The translations under genes and the position numbers were made by a program. A stretch of DNA of 9,013 nucleotides from assembly GCF_031082345.1 (NCBI RefSeq), contig NZ_JAVHLH010000101.1:1-9013 (forward strand), given 5' to 3'. Positions 1 through 6,776 of the stretch are shown here, piece after piece. Source of the DNA: Brevundimonas sp. GTDB taxonomy: Bacteria; Pseudomonadota; Alphaproteobacteria; Caulobacterales; Caulobacteraceae. Under the pieces are notes generated by a model that was not told the origin of the DNA, ran no database searches, and worked only from the letters and a program-made list of their open reading frames with translations. Within the stretch, counting starts at the first letter, position 1. Each line of letters begins with the position of its first letter.

Positions 1-1726
1 ATGGGACGCCCGCCGACCAGGCCGATGCCTCGGCGGGCGCGAGATCGGATTCGCGGAGACCGAGTAGCGCCGCCAGCCCCGGGCGGTCGGCCGGATCCGC
101 CGCCGCGCCGCCGCCAAGCACCAGCTGGGCGTTCATGATCGGCAACTCGGTCGATCTGGCGGCGATGATCCGCAGTCCGTTCGGCAGGGTTCGCTCGGCC
201 ACCGCGGGCGCGACCACCGCCCGGGCCTCGCCCAGCGCCGGCGGCGCCATGCGCTGGTCTTCGGGCAGCAGTTCGTTCGCCGGCAGCACGGCCGGCGGCA
301 CGGTCACGAAGGTCGGGACCGGGGCCGGGTTGCGCCAGCTGTCCTCGGGCACGCCGGCCGGCCGCGCGCTCTCGTCCTGATAGCGCAGCGACACCCGGGC
401 CTGATCGTTCAGATAGGTCCGCGCCACCCGCTGCACGTCGGCGGCGGTCACCGCCTGGATCGCCGCCAGGTTTTCGTCCGGCGCCTTCGGATCGTTCTCG
501 CTGACGATGGCCCGGCCGAGGATGAAGGCCCGGCCCGACGCCGTCTCGCGCTGGCGCAGTTCGCCGGCCACGATCTCCATCCTGGCTTCCGCCAGTTCGG
601 CCGCGGTGACCGGTTCGTCCCGCATCCGCGCCAGTTCGGCGTCCAGCGCCGCCTCGACGTCGCCGATGGCCTTGCCCCGGGCCACGATGGCGGTGGCGAC
701 GATCGAGCCGTCCTCCTCGTTGCTGCCGACGCCAAGGCCGGCGTTGGCGGCCAGCTGGCTCTCGTAGACCAGCGCCTGGTGCAGGCGCGAACTCTCGCCG
801 CGCGACAGGATGGCCGACATCACCTCCAGCGCCGCCGAGTCCGGATGGTCGGCCGGCACGCCCGGATAGATCACGCCCACGGCCGGTAACGGCACATTGG
901 GCGCATAGGCGTCGACGAGGCGCGGCGACGTGCGCGGCGTCTCGACCGGCCGCTCCAGCACCGGCACCGGCCGGTCGGGATTGCGAATGTCCGCGAAATA
1001 CTGGTCGACCAGTCGGTTCAGCTCGGCCGGATCGAAATTGCCCGACACGATCATCGTCGCCGTCGCCGGACGGTAATAGGCCTCGTGGAAGGCCCGGGCG
1101 TCCTCGATCACCGCCGAATCCAGCTCCTCGATCGAACCGATCACGCTGCGCCGGTAGATGCTCTCGTCGAAGCTGTTGTCGCCGATCACGAAACGCTGGA
1201 AGCGGCCGTAGGGCGGGGCCAGCACCCGCTGGCGCAGCTCTTCCTTGACGATCGAGCGCTCGGCTTCGAACACCGCCTGGTCGACCACCGGCCGCGCCAT
1301 CCGCTCGGCGTGGGTCCACAGTATCCGTTCCAGATACTGCGGCGGCACGGTCTCATAGTAGTTGGTGAAGTCCTGGCCGGTGGAGGCGTTGCGGCTGCCG
1401 CCGGCGTTCTCGACCATGGTCGAGATCTGGCCGTAGGGCAGGTTGACGGTCTTGCGGCTGAGGATGTGCTCGAACAGGTGGGCGAAGCCGCTGCGGCCCT
1501 GCGGGTCGTCCTTGCCCCCGACGTCGTACCACAGGGTCACCGTCACCGTTCCCGCGCTCGGGTCCGGCATGGCGTAGACGTCCAGCCCGTTGGCCAGCTC
1601 CCGATGGGTGTATTCCAGCGGCGGCACGACGATCGGCGCGGGCGCGGTCTGGGCCAGGGACGGCCCGGCGGCGAACGGGGCGAGGGCCAGCAGCGAGGCC
1701 CCCAGAAGCGCGGCGGTGCGGGTCAT
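1..1726 (-). CDS. Two-domain M16 family zinc metallopeptidase, secreted (C-terminus cut off by window edge)
   Basis: This is an insulinase/pitrilysin-type (M16) peptidase, exported and probably periplasmic. The ATG at 1726 has GAGGGG 9 bases upstream. The first ~25 residues form a signal peptide (hydrophobic core, then an S-L-A cleavage site before QT). The inverted zinc motif HxxEH is present as HLFEH (H83, E86, H87). The third ligand is expected about 80 residues later and fits the Glu pair at 162-163 in IVKEEL. The family pattern N-A-S-T-x-x-D-x-T-x-Y-Y follows the zinc site at 113-124. A second M16 domain begins near residue 505 (TLPNGLRII). In such proteins the second domain usually lacks zinc and helps bind substrate. 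575 codons are visible; full-length relatives are around 900 or more residues. The last ~25 visible residues fit the family poorly (see findings). The substrate is unknown. Family assignment is firm. Confidence 0.94.
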   Translation of the reverse strand, partial: MTRTAALLGASLLALAPFAAGPSLAQTAPAPIVVPPLEYTHRELANGLDVYAMPDPSAGTVTVTLWYDVGGKDDPQGRSGFAHLFEHILSRKTVNLPYGQISTMVENAGGSRNASTGQDFTNYYETVPPQYLERILWTHAERMARPVVDQAVFEAERSIVKEELRQRVLAPPYGRFQRFVIGDNSFDESIYRRSVIGSIEELDSAVIEDARAFHEAYYRPATATMIVSGNFDPAELNRLVDQYFADIRNPDRPVPVLERPVETPRTSPRLVDAYAPNVPLPAVGVIYPGVPADHPDSAALEVMSAILSRGESSRLHQALVYESQLAANAGLGVGSNEEDGSIVATAIVARGKAIGDVEAALDAELARMRDEPVTAAELAEARMEIVAGELRQRETASGRAFILGRAIVSENDPKAPDENLAAIQAVTAADVQRVARTYLNDQARVSLRYQDESARPAGVPEDSWRNPAPVPTFVTVPPAVLPANELLPEDQRMAPPALGEARAVVAPAVAERTLPNGLRIIAARSTELPIMNAQLVLGGGAAADPADRPGLAALLGLRESDLAPAEASAWSAGVP

Positions 1727-1765
1727 GTCGGCGGTCCCCTCGGTCAATTCTGAACGGCGGACCGG

Positions 1766-1771
1766 ACCCTA
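1766..1771 (-). promoter_or_regulatory. Possible -10 element upstream of the M16 peptidase gene
   Basis: On the minus strand TAGGGT (within GATAGGGTCC) lies 40 bases before the peptidase ATG, in the short gap after ribokinase. The same TAGGGTCC string occurs at a better-formed promoter candidate before glyQ. No convincing -35 TTG element is seen at normal spacing, so the call is weak. The gap also holds a GC-rich dyad (CGGCGG at about 1755 pairing with CCGCCG at about 1776) without a T-run. Confidence 0.22.
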
Positions 1772-1794
1772 TCAGCCGCCGCGGCCGTCCATAG

Positions 1795-2643
1795 TTACGT
1801 CGCTGTAATGAACAGCGTCACCTCGTCACGGGTCGGCAGGGACGGCTGGGCCCCGGGCCGCGTCGCCGCGATGGCGCCGGCGGTGCAGGCGAACACCAGC
1901 GCCGCCTCCGGCTCCATCCCCTCCAGCAGGGCGACGCAGATCGCCCCCACGAAGGCGTCTCCGGCGCCGGTGGCGTCGACCGCCAGCACCGTCGGCGCGC
2001 CGGCCCGGGCGACCTCGCCCCCGTTCCGGTGCATCACCGCCCCTTGCGGGCCCAGCGTCGTCACAACCCGGCCGCCGCCCTGGTGCAGCGCCTCGCCGTA
2101 GAAGGCGGCCTCGGTCTCATTGACCACGATCAGGTCGGCCCGCCGCAGCAACTGGTCCGACACCGGCGCCGCCGGGGCCAGGTTGACGCAGACGAAGTCG
2201 GTCGCCCGCCCCACCGCCGCCTCGACCGTCTCGACCGGCAGCTCGAGTTGCACGATCAGCGGCCCCTCGATCCGCGCCGGCAGCTGTTCCGGCGTGACCC
2301 GGTGATTGGCCCCCGCCGCCACCACGATCTGGTTCTCGCCCGATGGATCGACCGCGATCAGGGCCACGCCCGTCGGCGCGTCCCGGTCCGTGTCCACCTC
2401 CGACAGGTCGACCCTGCCGGCCTCCAGCAGCGCCGTCGCCTCGTCCGCCATGGCGTCGTCGCCGACTCGCCCGATCAGGCAGACCTTCGCCCCCAGCCGC
2501 TGCGCCGCCAGCGCCTGGTTGGCGCCCTTGCCGCCGGGATGCCGCGCCAGCGTGGCCCCGGTCACCGTCTCCCCGGGCCGCGGCAGATGCGGGGCCGAGG
2601 CCACGAAATCGAGATTGATCGAACCGACGACGGTGATCCTCAA
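1795..2643 (-). CDS. rbsK: Ribokinase (PfkB family)
   Basis: Ribokinase phosphorylates D-ribose with ATP to ribose-5-phosphate in the cytoplasm. The protein carries the N-terminal strand and sugar-binding G-S-I-N-x-D (7-12), the first PfkB signature GGKGANQA (37-44), the N-E-T-E-A segment, and the second signature DATGAGD (223-229), whose last Asp is the expected catalytic base. A C-terminal TRPGAQPSLP run is close to the E. coli ribokinase end and favours ribose over other PfkB sugars. I chose the TTG at 2643: GGGAGGG sits 7 bases upstream and the protein then begins RITVVGSIN. An in-frame GTG at 2670 has no ribosome site. At 282 residues it is shorter than E. coli RbsK (309), mainly from a compressed stretch after NETEA. 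It lies downstream of ompW and nucleoside hydrolase, consistent with using ribose released from nucleosides. Confidence 0.93.
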   Translation of the reverse strand: MRITVVGSINLDFVASAPHLPRPGETVTGATLARHPGGKGANQALAAQRLGAKVCLIGRVGDDAMADEATALLEAGRVDLSEVDTDRDAPTGVALIAVDPSGENQIVVAAGANHRVTPEQLPARIEGPLIVQLELPVETVEAAVGRATDFVCVNLAPAAPVSDQLLRRADLIVVNETEAAFYGEALHQGGGRVVTTLGPQGAVMHRNGGEVARAGAPTVLAVDATGAGDAFVGAICVALLEGMEPEAALVFACTAGAIAATRPGAQPSLPTRDEVTLFITAT

Positions 2644-2689
2644 GGCGCGCCCTCCCGGCGAGCGCCGCACGGCGCGGACTGACGGACGC

Positions 2690-2695
2690 TGTATA
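2690..2695 (-). promoter_or_regulatory. Possible -10 element for ribokinase
   Basis: In the 106-base gap between ompW and ribokinase, the minus strand reads GGCTATACAG. TATACA is a good -10 match and GCTATAC resembles the Caulobacter housekeeping -10 (GCTANAWC). Transcription would start about 40 bases before the TTG start. No clear -35 is visible, and readthrough from ompW is equally possible. Confidence 0.3.
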
Positions 2696-2749
2696 GCCCC
2701 CGGCCCGGCCGCGCCGCCACTCGTCCTGACAGCGCCCTGGAATAGCGCC

Positions 2750-3418
2750 CTAGAATTTGCGCCCGACGCCCAGCGAGACGACCCATGGGTCGAGGCCCAC
2801 GTCGCTCTTCAGCGCGCCGCCGTTGATCGTCGCCTCGGTGTCGAACCACACCTTCTTGACGTCCAGGTTCAGCGTCCACGGTCCCGTCAGGGCGACGTCC
2901 GCCCCGGCCTGCAGGGCATAGCCGAAACCGTCCTCAAGCTCGACGGTGAAGCCGTTCTTGTCCTCGCCGTCGAAGAACAGCATGTAGTTCACGCCCGCGC
3001 CGACATAGGGGCTGACCCGCGCTTCCGGCATCGGCCGGTACTGCAGGGTCACCACGGGCGGCAGCACCCAGGTCTCGTGCACCGCCACGTCGGTGGCGCC
3101 GCCCTGGGCGCGGATCTCGTGCTGCGTCGCGCCGAGAATGGCCTCGACCGCGATATGGTCGGTCAGGAAATAGGTGAAGCCCAGCGTCGGCATGATGTCG
3201 TCGCCGACCCCGACGTTCAGGCCCGAGGCCACGCCCGCCGCATCGGTGATGGCGTCGTCGGCGTCGCTGGAGATCTGGGTGACCCGGCCGGTGACGATCA
3301 GATCGCCCTTGCGCGCGACCTGCCAGTCGCCGGTGTTCTGGGCCATGGCCCCGCTCGCGGCGCCGCTCGCGGCGATCATCGCCAGGGCGGCGGCGACCAG
3401 GGTGAGGTTCCGTTTCAT
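2750..3418 (-). CDS. OmpW family outer membrane beta-barrel protein
   Basis: OmpW proteins are small eight-stranded outer-membrane barrels with a narrow, largely hydrophobic channel. The family is linked to uptake of small nonpolar or amphipathic molecules and to stress responses. The 222-residue product has a signal peptide (MKRNLTLVAAALAMIAAS..., likely cleaved near A-M-A). After it come the family's early 'GDWQVARKGDLIVTGRV' stretch, a barrel strand with TYFLTDHIAVEAILGA, PYVGAGVNYMLFF, a W-T-L-N-L-D-V-K-K strand, and DPWVVSLGVGRKF ending in Phe, the usual recognition signal for the BAM insertion machinery. The ATG at 3418 has GGAAG a few bases upstream. An upstream in-frame ATG at 3481 would put a basic, proline-rich stretch ahead of the signal peptide and is rejected. 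The gene sits between nucleoside hydrolase and ribokinase, so a role in nucleoside or base passage is possible but unproven. A regulatory dyad lies about 94 bases upstream. Confidence 0.92.
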   Translation of the reverse strand: MKRNLTLVAAALAMIAASGAASGAMAQNTGDWQVARKGDLIVTGRVTQISSDADDAITDAAGVASGLNVGVGDDIMPTLGFTYFLTDHIAVEAILGATQHEIRAQGGATDVAVHETWVLPPVVTLQYRPMPEARVSPYVGAGVNYMLFFDGEDKNGFTVELEDGFGYALQAGADVALTGPWTLNLDVKKVWFDTEATINGGALKSDVGLDPWVVSLGVGRKF

Positions 3419-3504
3419 CGTCGTCTTCCACGGCGCCGTCCGGCGGCGACATGCGGCCGGTGGGGCGTCGGAAAGCCCCATGCGCGCGCGGTCCGCCCCC
3501 GGCC

Positions 3505-3518
3505 TTGCGCGGGCGCAA
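3505..3518. promoter_or_regulatory. 14-bp perfect dyad TTGCG-N4-CGCAA, candidate CRP/FNR-family site
   Basis: The + strand reads TTGCGC-GG-GCGCAA, a perfect palindrome, centred about 94 bases before the ompW ATG and 36-50 bases past the nucleoside hydrolase stop. Its length and TTGnn-N4-nnCAA layout match CRP/FNR-family operators. The CG inner bases are nearest to NnrR-type sites as I recall them, rather than FNR/FixK (TTGAT-N4-ATCAA). It has no T-run, so it is a poor intrinsic terminator. In a genome this GC-rich, chance occurrence is a real alternative. Confidence 0.35.
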
Positions 3519-3553
3519 ACCTTGGCCGCAGGGCGCTGCGACAGAATGTCCGG

Positions 3554-4486
3554 TCAGGCCATGGTCGCGGTGATCAGGGCGAACACCCCGTCCGCATCGG
3601 CCGACGTCGCCCAGCGGTGCGGCAGGCCGCCCGCCACGGCCTCGCGGAATTCCACCGCCGTATGCCCCCGGGTCAGTTCGCTCTCCGTCTCCACCCGGAT
3701 ATGGCAGGCCGCCAGCTCGAACAGCTCCGGCTTCAGCAGCCAGGCGACCGGACAGGGATCATGCACCGGCGGCGCGTCCCAGCCGACGATCCGGCGCTCG
3801 ATCCGCTGCGAGAACCGCATCATCGCGGCGGCGACATCGGCCCTCGCCGTCCCGATCGCCTCCAGCGCCGCGATCCGCGCCTCCGTCGCCCGCACCTGGT
3901 GCGTCGCGTCGAGCCCGAACAGCACCGCGTCGCAGCCGCTGGCCAGCACCTCGGCCGCCGCCTCCGGATCGGCCCAGATGTTGAATTCCGCCGAGGCGGT
4001 GATGTTGCCGCCCTCCGAGCGCGCCCCGCCCATCACCGCCACCGGCCCCAGCCGCTCCGCCAGCCCGGGCTCGCGCCGCAGCGCCAGCGCCAGATTGGTC
4101 AGCGGCCCCATCACCGCCAGGGCCACGGCCCCCTCCGGCCGCGCCATGACCCGCTCGACGATGGCGTCCGCCGCGTGACCGTCCGCACACGGAACGTCCG
4201 GCTCGAACGGCGTCAGGTCGCCCAGCCCCTCGGCCCCGTGGAACTCGCCCGCCCCCGCCGGCTCGCGCCGCAGCGGCCGGTCCGCGCCCCTGAACACCGG
4301 CACGTCCTCGCGCCCGGCGATCTGGCGCAGCATCCGCGCGTTCCGCGCCGTCTTCTCCACCGGCACGTTGCCGCCCACGGCAGTGATCGCCAGCAGCTCC
4401 AGCTCCGGCGAACCGAAGGCGAGCATCAACCCCACGGCGTCGTCCACGCCGGGGTCGCAATCGATGATCAGGGCCTGTCGCTTCAA
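3554..4486 (-). CDS. Nucleoside hydrolase (inosine/uridine-preferring family)
   Basis: This enzyme hydrolyses the N-glycosidic bond of ribonucleosides to a free base plus ribose. At 310 residues it is the usual family length. The calcium and ribose-binding Asp cluster D-C-D-P-G-V-D-D (9-16) is intact, with N40 in AVGGN, the GPLTN segment (127-131), VMGGA (151-155), AEFN (166-169) and HDP (242-244). These line up with Crithidia IU-NH residues D10, D14, D15, N39, N168, H241 and D242, so it should be active. I chose the TTG at 4486: AAGG lies 7 bases upstream and the TTG overlaps the upstream stop as TTGA. A GTG at 4492 is too close to AAGG. Purine versus pyrimidine preference cannot be settled. 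It is probably cotranscribed with the racemase gene. Together with the downstream ribokinase it forms a ribose salvage route. Confidence 0.94.
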   Translation of the reverse strand: MKRQALIIDCDPGVDDAVGLMLAFGSPELELLAITAVGGNVPVEKTARNARMLRQIAGREDVPVFRGADRPLRREPAGAGEFHGAEGLGDLTPFEPDVPCADGHAADAIVERVMARPEGAVALAVMGPLTNLALALRREPGLAERLGPVAVMGGARSEGGNITASAEFNIWADPEAAAEVLASGCDAVLFGLDATHQVRATEARIAALEAIGTARADVAAAMMRFSQRIERRIVGWDAPPVHDPCPVAWLLKPELFELAACHIRVETESELTRGHTAVEFREAVAGGLPHRWATSADADGVFALITATMA

Positions 4487-5148
4487 CGGCACGCCTTGAC
4501 GCACGCCGCCGCCAGCACCTCGGCGGAATCCACCAGCGGAACCGACACGTCGCCGGCGTCCAGCAGCAGCGGCACCTCCGTGCAGCCGGCGATGACCACC
4601 TCGGCCCCGGCCGCGACCAGGGTCGCCGCCAGCCGCCGCATCTCGGCCCGCGGGGCCTCGCCGAGGTCGCCCGCCTTGACGGCGTTGATGCCGCTCATGA
4701 TCGCCAGTCGATCGGCCCCGGTCAGGCGCACGATCTTGGTTCCCCGGGCCTGCAGGGCGCGCGTGTACAGCGCCTCGCCGCCCGGCGTGGCCAGCACCCC
4801 GACCTTCCTGGCCCCGCCGGCCGTGGCGACGGCGGTGGTCTCCTCGATCATGTCGATGAACGGCAGGCCGACCTTGCGGATGCTCGCCGTCAGGGCGTGG
4901 GCCGTGTTGCAAGGCATGGCCAGCACCTGGGCCCCGGCGTCACGCAGACGCATCGCCATCTGGCCCAGCATGGCCTCGGCCGCGTCCGGCGCCCGCTGCC
5001 GGTCCGGCACCCGCGGATTGATGTCGGCGAGGATGCGGATGTGGTCCTGGTCCTGCTGAGCCGGCGTCAAAGCCTGCACCCGCGCCAGAAAGGCGGTCGT
5101 CGCCGCCGGTCCCATGCCGCCCAATACGCCCAAGGTTCGTCTGGCCAT
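4483..5148 (-). CDS. Aspartate/glutamate racemase family protein
   Basis: This belongs to the PLP-independent amino-acid racemase superfamily (aspartate/glutamate racemases, RacX/YgeA-like). These enzymes interconvert L and D amino acids using two cysteines as acid and base. The 221-residue product is complete: an N-terminal GVLGGMGPAAT (7-17), first catalytic Cys at C80 in MPCNTAH, a mid-protein KVGVLATPGG (115-124) that opens the second half, and second Cys at C189 in AGCTEVPLLL. Both cysteines are present, so activity is expected; the substrate is not determinable. The ATG at 5148 has GGAGG 4 bases upstream. Its stop overlaps the nucleoside hydrolase start (TTGA), implying coupled translation. 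It is divergent from the DUF819 carrier, with only 79 bases between start codons. D-amino acid or wall-peptide recycling with that carrier is a guess. Confidence 0.9.
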   Translation of the reverse strand: MARRTLGVLGGMGPAATTAFLARVQALTPAQQDQDHIRILADINPRVPDRQRAPDAAEAMLGQMAMRLRDAGAQVLAMPCNTAHALTASIRKVGLPFIDMIEETTAVATAGGARKVGVLATPGGEALYTRALQARGTKIVRLTGADRLAIMSGINAVKAGDLGEAPRAEMRRLAATLVAAGAEVVIAGCTEVPLLLDAGDVSVPLVDSAEVLAAACVKACR

Positions 5149-5227
5149 CTCGCCTCCGTCGCCGATCGACGCCTTGCCAACCGGTCATTCAGCCGCCCTT
5201 ATGCGACAAAACCATGAGGGGACGCCA
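5149..5227. promoter_or_regulatory. Divergent promoter region between racemase and DUF819 carrier
   Basis: This 79-base gap must carry start signals for both directions. On the + strand TTGCCA (5174-5179) is followed after about 18 bases by CTTATG, a plausible -35/-10 pair, and then the strong ribosome site GAGGGG (about 5216) before the ATG at 5228. On the minus strand GGAGG precedes the racemase ATG, but no clear promoter pair is seen. The gap is less GC-rich in its middle than the flanking genes. No clear operator dyad was found. Confidence 0.4.
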
Positions 5228-6496
5228 ATGCAGACCGAAGCCGAGGCCGCGACGGCCCTGATCACCAACGACGCCGTCGTCCTCGGCCTGCTCGCCGTCA
5301 TCCTCGGCGGGGTGTTCTGGGCCTCGAACCTGTCGCATCCGTGGGTCAAGCGGTTCTTCACCGTCATCCCGGCCCTGCTGCTGTGCTATTTCCTGCCCTC
5401 GCTGCTGACCACCTTCGGCGTGGTCGATCCCGAGACCTCGCGCCTCTATTTCATCGCCTCGCGCTTCCTCCTGCCCGCGGCCCTGGTGCTCCTGACCGTC
5501 TCGGCCGACCTGCCGGCGGTCCTCGGTCTCGGCCCCAAGGCGCTGATCATGTTCGCCACCGGCACGGTCGGGGTGATGATCGGCGGCCCGGTCGCCCTGC
5601 TGCTGACCAGCTGGATCGCCCCCGAACTGATGGGGGCCGGCCCCGAGGCCATCTGGCGCGGCATGTCGACCGTCGCCGGCAGCTGGATCGGCGGCTCGGC
5701 CAACCAGGCGGCGCTGTACGAGATCAACGCCCCCTCGGCCGACACCTTCTCGATCTGGATCGCCGTCGATGTGGTCGTGGCCAATATCTGGATGGCCGTC
5801 GTCCTCTGGATCGCCGCCAACCAGCGCACCATGGACAAATTGTTCCGCGCCGACACCACCGCCGTCGACCGGGTCCGCGACAAGGCCGAGGCCTATGAAC
5901 TCGAGAACGCCCGCATCCCGTCCCTCAAGGATCTGATCTTCATCGTCGCCGTGGCCTTCGGCGCCGTCGGCCTGGCCCACGCCATCGCCGACCCGCTGGC
6001 CGTCTGGTTCGGCGAGAGCTTCGACTGGGCCCAGCGGTTGTCGTTCGACTCCAGCTTCTTCTGGCTGGTGCTGATCGCCACGGTCATCGGCGTGGTCCTG
6101 TCCTTCACCGGCGCCCGCAAGCTGCAGGGTCCCGGAGCGGCCAAGGTCGGCTCGGTCTTCGTCTATGTGCTGGTCGCCACCGTCGGCCTGAACATGAACA
6201 TCGCCGCCGTCCTCGACAGCCCGGTCTATTTCCTGATCGGCGGGGTCTGGATGCTGATCCACGTGATCCTGATGTTCGGCATGGCCTTCCTGATCCGCTC
6301 GCCCAGCTTCTTCCTCGGCGTCGGCTCCATGGCCAACATCGGCGGCGCCGCCTCGGCTCCCGTCGCCGCCGCCGCCTTCCACCCGTCGCTGGCCCCGGTC
6401 GGCGTCCTGCTGGCCGTGGTCGGCTACATCATCGGCACGGCGGCGGCCTGGTTCACCGGCCTGGTGATGATGCAGATCGCGGCGGGGGCCGGCTGA
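5228..6496 (+). CDS. DUF819 family integral membrane protein (putative carrier)
   Basis: This is a polytopic inner-membrane protein of the DUF819 (YjcL-like) family, 422 residues. About ten membrane segments are visible, near residues 16-33, 43-62, 75-95, 105-128, 174-197, 235-258, 277-295, 306-328, 333-356 and 388-416. Two Gly/Ala-rich segments occupy matching places in the two halves: GSWIGGSANQAA (151-162) and NIGGAASAPVAAA (370-382). They look like paired re-entrant loops. That internal symmetry resembles carriers of the ESS/2-HCT/BASS type, so I infer a secondary transporter; no substrate is established. A charged cytoplasmic linker lies around 198-234. The ATG at 5228 has GAGGGG 6 bases upstream. 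An upstream ATG at 5114 would extend into the divergent racemase gene and is rejected. Its partner gene across the divergent promoter encodes an amino-acid racemase. Confidence 0.88.
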   Translation: MQTEAEAATALITNDAVVLGLLAVILGGVFWASNLSHPWVKRFFTVIPALLLCYFLPSLLTTFGVVDPETSRLYFIASRFLLPAALVLLTVSADLPAVLGLGPKALIMFATGTVGVMIGGPVALLLTSWIAPELMGAGPEAIWRGMSTVAGSWIGGSANQAALYEINAPSADTFSIWIAVDVVVANIWMAVVLWIAANQRTMDKLFRADTTAVDRVRDKAEAYELENARIPSLKDLIFIVAVAFGAVGLAHAIADPLAVWFGESFDWAQRLSFDSSFFWLVLIATVIGVVLSFTGARKLQGPGAAKVGSVFVYVLVATVGLNMNIAAVLDSPVYFLIGGVWMLIHVILMFGMAFLIRSPSFFLGVGSMANIGGAASAPVAAAAFHPSLAPVGVLLAVVGYIIGTAAAWFTGLVMMQIAAGAG

Positions 6497-6500
6497 GCCC

Positions 6501-6677
6501 TCAGGGCACGATGCCGGTGATCTCCCCCACGCCTTCGTCCTCCTCCCCGCTCTCGTCGGGCAGGGGGATGGCGCGGTCGAACCGCTCCATGGCCTCGGCG
6601 TCGTCCCCGACCTGATCGACCTGCTGGTCCAGCGATTCAGACGGGGTGTCGGGGGTGTTGCGTTCGGTGTCGGTCAT
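6501..6677 (-). CDS. Small acidic hypothetical protein, 58 residues
   Basis: I do not recognise a family. The reading frame opens with ATG at 6677, preceded by AGGAG with a 6-base spacer, and stops at TGA 6501-6503, just 4 bases from the end of the convergent carrier gene. The product begins MTDTERNTPDTPSESL. It is strongly acidic: by my count 9 Asp and 9 Glu against 3 Arg and no Lys. It has no Cys, no signal peptide and no membrane segment. A short possible helix (A-E-A-M-E-R-F-D-R-A, 27-36) is followed by an acidic tail with S-G-E-E-D-E (43-48). It is probably disordered and cytoplasmic. The good ribosome site and clean frame make it a likely real gene; its role is unknown. Confidence 0.68.
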   Translation of the reverse strand: MTDTERNTPDTPSESLDQQVDQVGDDAEAMERFDRAIPLPDESGEEDEGVGEITGIVP

Positions 6678-6776
6678 CCGCGGCTCCTGCTGAGTGTCCT
6701 CAACAAAACCGGCGCGGGCCGAAGAGCGTTCCCTGGCGCCATCCCGCGATCGGCGACAGCTCCAGGCCTGCCCCCG

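Noticed and set aside
1085..1753. A 222-codon + strand frame
   Set aside because: It is the antisense shadow of the M16 peptidase N-terminal half, whose motifs are clear.
3462..3479. GGGGC/GCCCC hairpin in the ompW leader as a riboswitch
   Set aside because: The stem is only 5 bp and such pairs are frequent by chance at this GC content; no known riboswitch core is visible.
2306..5059. A 917-codon open frame on the + strand
   Set aside because: It runs antisense to four well-identified minus-strand genes (ribokinase, OmpW, nucleoside hydrolase, racemase), is rich in Arg, Pro, His and Ala, and crosses their intergenic gaps. It is a high-GC shadow frame.
5189..6382. A 397-codon open frame on the minus strand
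   Set aside because: It is antisense to the DUF819 carrier and consists of G, D, Q, E and H-rich low-complexity sequence typical of a shadow of hydrophobic codons.
6497..6500. Bidirectional terminator between the DUF819 gene and the small acidic gene
   Set aside because: The gap is 4 bases and no hairpin with a T-run is present.
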